From the NCBI GenBank assembly GCA_946887155.1, contig CAMPKM010000226.1, forward strand, positions 1-5,605: DNA of 5,605 bases, read 5' to 3'. How positions within the stretch are numbered: position 1 is the first letter of the stretch; every line of letters begins with the position of its first letter. The notes under the pieces are model-generated. The model was not told the DNA's origin. It did not search any database and saw only the letters and a program-made list of their open reading frames with translations. The position numbers were made by a program, and so were the translations under genes. Positions 1 to 5,605 of the stretch are shown here, piece after piece. The stretch comes from an uncultured Gemmatimonadota bacterium (lineage in GTDB: Bacteria > Gemmatimonadota > Gemmatimonadetes > Gemmatimonadales > Gemmatimonadaceae).

Positions 1-240
1 CCGTTTTCGGTCAATCGTTATGAGTGGATGCTTTCGCAGCACGGCCTGCGGTTGACCGGGCTCCAGACCGACAAGATTCAAACGTCGTCGGTGCTCCTCG
101 CCCTTCTCGTGCCGTTCATCCGCCTCGCGACGTGGATGGGGTCAGGTTCGAGCCCTCTCGCGGCCCGCCAGAACTCCTCAGTAGCCCTCTACGGCCGAAA
201 ACTCGTCGTGACCGCGACCAAGCTGAGCCCCAGTCACTGA
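1..240 (+). CDS. C-terminal end of a probable SAM-dependent methyltransferase (5' partial)
   Basis: The reading frame is open from the first base of the window and ends at a TGA at 238-240, giving 79 residues of a protein whose start lies upstream. What is visible fits the end of a class I (methyltransferase type 11/12-like) SAM-dependent methyltransferase: a short polar helix and turn (RYEWMLSQHGLRL, where this family often has 'GF/GL' before a beta strand), a hydrophobic helix region (SVLLALLVPFIRLATWM, about residues 31-47), a variable loop, then a final beta strand GRKLVVTATK that resembles the usual closing strand of these enzymes ('g..l.lvarK'). The SAM-binding motifs would lie upstream and cannot be checked. 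Such enzymes are common in glycan and O-antigen clusters, but the methyl acceptor is unknown. It converges with the minus-strand gene ending at 349. The reading frame is well supported; the family call is by pattern only. Confidence 0.6.
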   Translation, partial: PFSVNRYEWMLSQHGLRLTGLQTDKIQTSSVLLALLVPFIRLATWMGSGSSPLAARQNSSVALYGRKLVVTATKLSPSH

Positions 241-348
241 GCCCTATCCGCGTTGACTACGCCCTTTCATCCGCGAAGACTCGATTCTCCAGCTTTTGAC
301 CTTACCGCGCGATCCGCCTCGATCTACCTGCCGCGAATCCAGTTCGCT
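241..348. other. Convergent intergenic gap with one weak hairpin
   Basis: This 108-base gap separates the stop of the partial methyltransferase from the stop of the minus-strand gene. The only structure I see is a perfect 5-bp inverted repeat, GCGAA-TCCAG-TTCGC at 333-347, one base beyond the minus-strand TAG (349-351). Neither strand has a T-run after it, so it is at best a poor intrinsic terminator. No promoter or small gene is convincing here. Confidence 0.3.
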
Positions 349-1497
349 CTATCTCGACAGATCAAGTATGTCGGCATACGACTGAAGCCGCCCGGTCCTG
401 AACAAGCCCAGGACTTCTTCTATCGACGACGTCACCGAGGACGAACGCGCGTACGGGTGCTGGCGCGGACGCCAGCCGCGGTTCGACACCGATCTCACGA
501 ACAGCGCCTTCCGGTCCCGCGGCATGTCCGACACGTTGCCGTAGAATCGCTCCCAGGCGTCCCCCTGCTGGAAGAGATACTGCTCCACGTTCGACACGTA
601 GAAAATGTCGACCGAGGCGTTCTTCTCACGCAGCCAGTCACCCACGGCCTGTAGTGCCTTTGGACCGGCAAAGTCACCAACCACGGGCACGATCAGGTTT
701 CGTTCCTGAAGGTCCTTGAGGATCGCGAAATTCTCATCGCTCCCCATGTAGGACTGGTTGCTCAGGTCCTGGTCAGTGGCGGTCATCAGCATGCGATACG
801 TCGGCATACCGCGACCACCCCAGCCCTGGATCGACGAGGACGAATAGGTCAGCGCCGTACCCGCATCAAAGAACGCCTTGTAGACGTACTGAATGGTCGC
901 GCTGTCGAACGGCTCCAGGGCAAAGTTGTGATGTCGCGTCAGGCGGTCGAAGATGGCATGCAGGTTCGCCTGGTACTGCACGGAATCGCGCGGCAACGAC
1001 GCCAGCAGCGAGAAGAGCGAGTCAGCCTTCAGGCCAGACGGCGGCTCGATACTCCAGCTCCTGGAGAACAGGCGTTCGAGAAAGTCGTCACGATCACTCG
1101 ACATCTCGATGAGCGCCTTGTACATCAGGTGCTGCAGCATATTCTGGCGCCGGATATCCACGATGAACGAGATCCGGGGCTGGAGCGCCGTCACGTAAGT
1201 GAAGTTCTGGTCCGGGCCGACGCCCACGTACACACCATGTGTGCCGACGGCAGACAGCATTTCCCGGATCACATACTGAAATCCCAGTTCGTTCGAGACG
1301 AAATTATCCGAGTGGAAATATCCGCCTGGCTCAGACAGCCCATTGACCAGTGCCCAGAAGGTGCTGTCGTCCAGCCGGTCCGGGATCGTTGGCTCGCGTT
1401 CGCCGCAGCCATTCGCGACCGACAACAGGAAAGCAGCGCCGGTCGTTACAACGACCCGTCTGAGCGAGCGAACGTTCGAATGAGCTGGCGAGTCCAT
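349..1497 (-). CDS. Exported methyltransferase-like protein, putative lipoprotein (LIC_10091-like family)
   Basis: The protein has 382 residues if it starts at the ATG whose first base is 1497. An upstream in-frame ATG at 1539 would add 14 residues but has no Shine-Dalgarno sequence, whereas the 1497 start has GGAG 11 bases upstream and gives a better signal peptide. The N-terminus has a basic stretch (SLRR), a hydrophobic core VVVTTGAAFLLSVA and Cys31 in the context SVANGC, a loose lipobox (Ala at -3, Gly at -1), so lipid anchoring is likely but not certain. The mature part begins with a well-formed block at about residues 47-70 (FWALVNGLSEPGGYFHSDNF, then VSNE), followed by GVYVGVGPDQNFTY (88-101), FIVDIRRQN (about 111-119) and FYVSNVEQYLF (299-309). 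From memory these blocks match the LIC_10091 family, first named from Leptospira, which has a SAM-methyltransferase-like fold; the GVGPDQN loop sits where the cofactor loop would be. No activity is established to my knowledge. It is divergent from the beta-helix gene. Cys31 would place it in the envelope, which is odd for a SAM enzyme. Confidence 0.8.
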   Translation of the reverse strand: MDSPAHSNVRSLRRVVVTTGAAFLLSVANGCGEREPTIPDRLDDSTFWALVNGLSEPGGYFHSDNFVSNELGFQYVIREMLSAVGTHGVYVGVGPDQNFTYVTALQPRISFIVDIRRQNMLQHLMYKALIEMSSDRDDFLERLFSRSWSIEPPSGLKADSLFSLLASLPRDSVQYQANLHAIFDRLTRHHNFALEPFDSATIQYVYKAFFDAGTALTYSSSSIQGWGGRGMPTYRMLMTATDQDLSNQSYMGSDENFAILKDLQERNLIVPVVGDFAGPKALQAVGDWLREKNASVDIFYVSNVEQYLFQQGDAWERFYGNVSDMPRDRKALFVRSVSNRGWRPRQHPYARSSSVTSSIEEVLGLFRTGRLQSYADILDLSR

Positions 1498-1508
1498 CAG
1501 CGTGCATT

Positions 1509-1512
1509 CTCC
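1509..1512 (-). promoter_or_regulatory. Candidate ribosome binding site for the minus-strand lipoprotein gene
   Basis: The minus strand reads GGAG here, with 11 bases before the ATG whose first base is at 1497. It is the reason for preferring that start over the upstream ATG at 1539, which lacks any purine-rich motif. It directly abuts the opposite-strand GAGG at 1513-1516. Confidence 0.4.
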
Positions 1513-1516
1513 GAGG
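1513..1516 (+). promoter_or_regulatory. Candidate ribosome binding site for the beta-helix gene
   Basis: GAGG stands 5 bases before the TTG at 1522. It supports TTG as start codon over the ATG at 1480, which has only the weak purine run GAGCGAGCG upstream and would place 26 residues ahead of the signal-peptide hydrophobic core. The evidence is the motif and spacing only. Confidence 0.4.
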
Positions 1517-1521
1517 CGGCC

Positions 1522-3711
1522 TTGGCGGAATCTACGCATCGGCGCGCGACTTCGTGGATAGGCGCAGCAGCATTGGCCCTGGCGATTTCACCCGCCCTCG
1601 CGACCGCGCAACGCCCTGCAGGCCGTGCGCTACAGGAGTTGCGGGCCGGCACGATCATCACCCGCTCCACGAAATTCCGGCCCGGGACCTATCGGCTCCC
1701 AGCGCCCGCGGACACCGACTCCGCGATCATGGTTATTCGAGGCGACAGCCTCACCATCGACCTCACCGGCGTCATCCTCGAAGGCACTGCAGTGGGGTCA
1801 GACCCCGATGTGGCGAAGGGAGTGGCGATCCGGATCGAGGGCGGATCGCACATCCGGATCGTCGGCGCCCGCGTTCGCGGCTACAAGATCGGGATTCTTG
1901 CTCGCGGGACGCGCGGGCTGGAGATCCGCTCATCCGACCTGAGTCATAACTGGAAGCCGAGGCTGTTCAGTCTCGTGGAACATGAAAGTCTCCTCGACTG
2001 GCTGTCGTTCCACAACAACGAAGGCAATGAATGGATGCGGTTCGGCGCCGCGATCTATCTCGACAATGTGAGCGGCGGCGTGATCCAGTCGAATGTCGTC
2101 ACGCAGGGCATGAACGCCCTGCTGATGAACCGCGTGGATCACGTGACGGTTCGCGACAACAACTTCTCGTTCAACTCGGGACTCGGCATCGGGCTGTATC
2201 GATCGAGCGACAACATCATCGTCCGCAACTCGCTCGACTTCAATGTGCGCGGGTACAGCCACGGCTTCTATCGCCGCGGGCAGGATTCCGCTGCGCTGCT
2301 CATGTACGAACAGAGCAACAACAATATCGTCGCGCTGAACTCGATGACGCACGGCGGTGACGGCGTCTTTCTCTGGGCCGGGAACTACACCATGAACACC
2401 GGCCAGGGTGGCGCCAACGACAACGTGTTCTACGCGAACGACGTGAGTTTTGCGCCGGCCAACGGCATCGAGGCAACGTTCAGTCGCAATGCGTTCCTGG
2501 CCAACATCGCCGAAGGCAACGAGTACGGATTGTGGGGCGGTTACAGCTTCGAATCGGCCATTGTCGCCAACTGTTTCGCAAACAATCGCTGGGGGATCGC
2601 GATCGAGCACGGCCAGGGGAACACGATCGTGGCCAACCAGTTCCTGCGCGACTCGACCGCCATTCGTCTCTGGGCCGACAGCATCCAGCCGTCGGACTGG
2701 GGATACCCGAAGTACCGTGACACACGAAGCCGGAGTTACCTGATCGCGCGCAATGAATTCGATGTGATCACGCGAAAGTTCCAGGTCGCGAATACGTCGA
2801 CAGCGACGATCGATTCCTCTGGTGCGTCGCGCACCACTTCGTCGTGCGGGGACATACCGACCGTACCACCCGAGTATGCGTATCTCGTGCCGGAACTGCC
2901 GGGCGTCGAACGAAGCATCCCGAGCCAACCCGTCCAGCGCCGGTATCGATCCGCCATCGTCGTCGACGAGTGGGGGCCGTACGATTATCGATACCCGAAG
3001 CTTTGGCCGGTCGACAGCACGCACGCCGCACCGCTCAGGCTTGCGGTACTTGGCCCTCCCGGAACCTGGACCATCGCGTCGCGAACCGGATTGCGGGACA
3101 TCTCCGCCTCGTCAGGCAGGATCGGCGACACCATTCGCGTGACGCCGCTGCCCGACTCGTCAGGCACGTGGGAATTGACGCTCGAATACCGCGGGACGGC
3201 CACGGTTTCGTCCGGCGGCGAGCGACGTGCAGCGGGAGTGCCGGTGCGCTTCTCGTACGGCCGGTGGGAACCGCCGATAGCCTGGCAGGTGCGCGCCTGG
3301 GCGTGGGCCGACTCACTCGATCCGCGCCGCGACGGGAACTGGCAGCGCCTGACGAGCGCTCCGCGGATCCTCGAGCGTGAGATGCCCAGGCTCGACTTCA
3401 TGTGGTTCCGCCCCACGATTGCCGAGCTCCCCCAGGCCCGTTTCGCACTCGAGGCGAGCGGTCGGGTCCAGCTTCCGCCCGGGGAATACACGCTGCGAAC
3501 CATCAGCGACGACGGCATCCGGGTGTTCGTCGACGGGCAGATGGTCATCGACAAATGGGACCTCCACGGCTCGGAGATCGACTACGCACCGCTCACTGGC
3601 GGCGCGCACGACATCCGGGTCCAGTATTTCCAGATCGATGGCTGGGCCGAGTTGCGCCTCGAGATGCTCCGCGGCGTGCAACGATCGCCCGGCTCACCAG
3701 GTCCGCACTGA
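1522..3711 (+). CDS. Secreted right-handed parallel beta-helix protein with C-terminal PA14 domain
   Basis: The protein has 729 residues from the TTG at 1522. The frame stays open back to an ATG at 928, but that extension runs antisense to the lipoprotein gene; an ATG at 1480 is the main alternative start. From 1522 the N-terminus is a textbook signal peptide: MAESTHRRATSW, hydrophobic IGAAALALAISPALA, then a probable cut at ATA-QR. Residues about 70-430 are rungs of a parallel beta-helix, with repeated short strands and Asn-rich turns (for example NNFSFNSGLGIGLYRSSDN, NNNIVALNSMTHGGDGVFLW, GNTIVANQF), as in the PbH1/NosD-type and pectate-lyase-like folds. A Ser/Pro-rich linker and an Ig-like stretch (about 455-580) follow. 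Residues about 589-722 form a PA14 domain, with its core at DDGIRVFVDGQMVIDKW (from 662) and the ending AELRLEM. The mature protein has only two cysteines (351 and 442), a possible disulfide. Beta-helix proteins of this type bind, cleave or epimerise polysaccharides, but I see no diagnostic catalytic motif. The GH3 gene starts 3 bases after its stop, implying an operon and a shared glycan substrate. Confidence 0.85.
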   Translation: MAESTHRRATSWIGAAALALAISPALATAQRPAGRALQELRAGTIITRSTKFRPGTYRLPAPADTDSAIMVIRGDSLTIDLTGVILEGTAVGSDPDVAKGVAIRIEGGSHIRIVGARVRGYKIGILARGTRGLEIRSSDLSHNWKPRLFSLVEHESLLDWLSFHNNEGNEWMRFGAAIYLDNVSGGVIQSNVVTQGMNALLMNRVDHVTVRDNNFSFNSGLGIGLYRSSDNIIVRNSLDFNVRGYSHGFYRRGQDSAALLMYEQSNNNIVALNSMTHGGDGVFLWAGNYTMNTGQGGANDNVFYANDVSFAPANGIEATFSRNAFLANIAEGNEYGLWGGYSFESAIVANCFANNRWGIAIEHGQGNTIVANQFLRDSTAIRLWADSIQPSDWGYPKYRDTRSRSYLIARNEFDVITRKFQVANTSTATIDSSGASRTTSSCGDIPTVPPEYAYLVPELPGVERSIPSQPVQRRYRSAIVVDEWGPYDYRYPKLWPVDSTHAAPLRLAVLGPPGTWTIASRTGLRDISASSGRIGDTIRVTPLPDSSGTWELTLEYRGTATVSSGGERRAAGVPVRFSYGRWEPPIAWQVRAWAWADSLDPRRDGNWQRLTSAPRILEREMPRLDFMWFRPTIAELPQARFALEASGRVQLPPGEYTLRTISDDGIRVFVDGQMVIDKWDLHGSEIDYAPLTGGAHDIRVQYFQIDGWAELRLEMLRGVQRSPGSPGPH

Positions 3712-3714
3712 TCG

Positions 3715-5605
3715 ATGCGTCGTTCAACCATCGCGCTGCTGCTGCTGATGCCGGGCGCGCTCACCATCATGGCATTGACGCAGGATCGGCCGGCCTACCG
3801 CAATGCGTCGCTTTCGCCGGACGTGCGTGCCCGTGACCTCGTCAGCCGTATGACGATGCAGGAGAAGTTCTGGCAGCTCTACATGAGCCCCGGCAGCCTC
3901 GATGACTCGACCCACGATTACTCCAACGGATCGTTTGGCCTGCAGATCCGGTTGCCGGAGGGCCGGCGGGCCGACGCCCCCGTGCTGGTGCGCGAGCATA
4001 CGGAGAAGATCAACAAGATCCAACGCTACTTCGTCGAGCGGACGCGGACAGGCATCCCGATCATCCCGTTCGAGGAAGCACTGCACGGCCTGATGGCGCC
4101 GGGTGCGACGATGTTTCCGCAGGCCATCGGTCTCGCTGCGACGTGGGATACCGCCCTCGCCAACCGGGTCGCGCGCGCCGCGGCCCGCGAGGCCCGCACC
4201 CGCGGGATTCGTCAGGCGCTCTCGCCGGTGGTCAACATCGCCACCGACGTCCGGTGGGGACGTGTCGAGGAAACGTACGGTGAAGATCCGTTCCTGAGCA
4301 CACTGTTCGGTGATGGCTTCGTCCGCGCGTTCGAGCGCGAGGGGATCGTGGCCACGCCAAAGCACTTCGTGGCGAACGTGGGAGATGGGGGACGGGACAG
4401 CTATCCGATCGACCTGAGCGTGAGGCAGCTCGATGAGCTGCATTTCCCCCCGTTCGAGTCGGCGGTCAGGAATGCCGGGGCGCGATCGATCATGACCGCG
4501 TACAACTCGGTCGACGGATCACCAGCCACGCAGAATCGATGGTTGCTGACCGACATCCTGAAGCGCGACTGGAATTTCCAGGGGTTCGTCATCTCCGATG
4601 CGGCGGCGACCGGCGGCGCGACGATCCTGCACCATACGGAGCCCAATACACCGACCGCCGCGAAGCACGCCTGGGAATCAGGGCTCGATGTCGTCTTCCA
4701 GTCCACGTGGCCGCAGCACCGGAACTACTGGGAAGCCGTTCGCACCGGAATGGTCGATCCGGCCATCATCGACAGCGCCGTGTTCAGGGTCCTGCGCGCC
4801 AAGTTCCAGCTCGGTCTCTTCGAGCAGCCGTACGCGAACGCCGACAGTGCGGTGGCCGTCAATGGCAGCCCGGCGCATCTTCGCCTCGCTCGTGAGGCAG
4901 CGGCAGCATCGGTCGTGCTGCTGAGGAACAGCAATCGCTCGCTTCCGCTGAGGCCGGGTGTACGCTCGATCGCCGTCATCGGCCCGGACGCCACCGAAGC
5001 GCGACTCGGCGGCTACAGCGAACGCGGCGTCGCGCCGGTCTCCATCCTCGATGGTATCCGGGCGGCAGCCGGGCCGTCGGCGGCGGTGCGGCATGCCCCA
5101 GGGCCGGGCCGCCTCCCCGCGTCGCCGGTCGTCGTGCCTGACGAGTACTTCACGCGGCCGGGCAACCAGGGTGCCGGCATCGACGGCGAGTACTTCGACA
5201 ACAACCGGCTCGCCGGTCCGCCGCGCCTGACGCGGGTCGACCCGCGCATCGATTTCCGCTGGACGCTCAACTCACCTGGGCGTGGGATCCCCTACGACTG
5301 GTACTCCGGCCGCTGGAAAGGAACGTTGCGCGTCCCCGCGGGCGGCGTGAAGCGAATCGGCATCGAAGGCAACGACGGCTATCGGCTCTGGATCGACGGC
5401 CGGCTGGTGATCGACAACTGGAAGAAGGAGTCGTACCACACCACCCTCGCCGACGCCAACCTCGCGGCCGGCCAGCACGCGTTCCGGCTCGAGTACTTCG
5501 AGAGCACGGGGAACGCCCGCCTGCGGATGGTCTGGGACGCCGGCGCGCCTGACGAGTCGAGCGCCCGGATCGCCGAAGCGGTCGCATTGGCGCGCAACAG
5601 TGATG
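3715..5605 (+). CDS. Secreted GH3 glycoside hydrolase (beta-glucosidase/xylosidase type) with inserted PA14 domain, 3' partial
   Basis: The frame is open from the ATG at 3715 to the window end: 630 full codons of a protein that probably exceeds 800 residues. It starts with a short signal peptide (MRRSTIALLLLMPGALTIMA). Family 3 enzymes remove terminal beta-linked sugars by a retaining mechanism. The GH3 N-terminal barrel is complete and shows the family motifs: LVSRMTMQEKFWQL (41-54), EALHG (121-125, the Glu form seen often in xylosidase-like members), RWGRVEETYGEDP (180-192), KHF with Lys216/His217, Arg227, TAYNS with Tyr263, and the nucleophile Asp295 in VISDAAATGG. The nucleophile is followed by Ala instead of the usual Trp of 'SDW'. 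The C-terminal alpha/beta domain begins near 391 (LAREAAAASVVLLRN, then SIAVIGPDA), and a PA14 domain interrupts it at about 490-610 (EYFDNNRLAG, then NDGYRLWIDGRLVIDNW, RLRMVW). The acid/base Glu would lie past the window edge. Only a weak AGG precedes the ATG, so translation is probably coupled to the beta-helix gene 3 bases upstream. Exact sugar specificity cannot be told. Confidence 0.93.
   Translation, partial: MRRSTIALLLLMPGALTIMALTQDRPAYRNASLSPDVRARDLVSRMTMQEKFWQLYMSPGSLDDSTHDYSNGSFGLQIRLPEGRRADAPVLVREHTEKINKIQRYFVERTRTGIPIIPFEEALHGLMAPGATMFPQAIGLAATWDTALANRVARAAAREARTRGIRQALSPVVNIATDVRWGRVEETYGEDPFLSTLFGDGFVRAFEREGIVATPKHFVANVGDGGRDSYPIDLSVRQLDELHFPPFESAVRNAGARSIMTAYNSVDGSPATQNRWLLTDILKRDWNFQGFVISDAAATGGATILHHTEPNTPTAAKHAWESGLDVVFQSTWPQHRNYWEAVRTGMVDPAIIDSAVFRVLRAKFQLGLFEQPYANADSAVAVNGSPAHLRLAREAAAASVVLLRNSNRSLPLRPGVRSIAVIGPDATEARLGGYSERGVAPVSILDGIRAAAGPSAAVRHAPGPGRLPASPVVVPDEYFTRPGNQGAGIDGEYFDNNRLAGPPRLTRVDPRIDFRWTLNSPGRGIPYDWYSGRWKGTLRVPAGGVKRIGIEGNDGYRLWIDGRLVIDNWKKESYHTTLADANLAAGQHAFRLEYFESTGNARLRMVWDAGAPDESSARIAEAVALARNSD

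Noticed and set aside
24..299. A 91-codon plus-strand frame overlapping the partial methyltransferase
   Set aside because: Its product is a low-complexity Arg/Pro/Asp-rich shadow. The other frame reaches the window edge open and ends in a plausible methyltransferase strand.
333..347. Inverted repeat GCGAA/TTCGC as an intrinsic terminator
   Set aside because: The stem is only 5 bp and no T-run follows on either strand, so a chance hairpin is as likely.
253..654. A 133-codon plus-strand frame crossing the convergent gap into the lipoprotein gene
   Set aside because: Most of it is antisense to the conserved C-terminal part of the minus-strand protein, and no ribosome binding site or family pattern supports it.
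1930..3024. A 364-codon open frame on the minus strand opposite the beta-helix gene
   Set aside because: It is rich in Arg, Val, Asp and His without a recognisable fold or signal, and it lies opposite a frame with clear beta-helix rungs. Long antisense frames are expected in GC-rich coding DNA.
3724..4443. A 239-codon open frame on the minus strand opposite the start of the GH3 gene
   Set aside because: The plus strand encodes unmistakable GH3 motifs through the same bases, and the minus-strand product looks like antisense shadow.

Overview
The window is GC-rich with strongly GC-biased third codon positions, and carries one partial gene at each edge and two complete genes between them. The gene mix (exported right-handed beta-helix protein, exported GH3 glycosidase with a PA14 insertion, lipoprotein-like member of a methyltransferase-like family) and the codon style suit a polysaccharide-handling bacterium such as a Gemmatimonadota or Acidobacteriota member. 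That taxonomic guess is inference from style only; no marker gene is present.

Layout: (1) positions 1-240, plus strand: the last 79 codons of a probable class I SAM-dependent methyltransferase. (2) 241-348: a 108-base convergent gap with only one weak hairpin. (3) 349-1497, minus strand: a 382-residue exported, possibly lipid-anchored protein that resembles the LIC_10091-type, methyltransferase-like family. (4) 1498-1521: a 24-base divergent gap in which the two candidate ribosome binding sites lie back to back. (5) 1522-3711, plus strand: a secreted right-handed parallel beta-helix protein ending in a PA14 domain. (6) 3715 to the window end, plus strand: a secreted GH3 glycoside hydrolase with a PA14 domain inserted in its C-terminal half. 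Its stop codon lies beyond the window.

The beta-helix gene and the GH3 gene are three bases apart, on one strand, both with signal peptides and both with PA14 carbohydrate-binding-type modules. They very probably form an operon acting on an extracellular or periplasmic glycan, with the GH3 enzyme releasing terminal beta-linked sugars and the beta-helix protein binding or cleaving the polymer. The substrate cannot be read from the sequence. No RNA genes, mobile elements, CRISPR arrays or extended repeats were seen.
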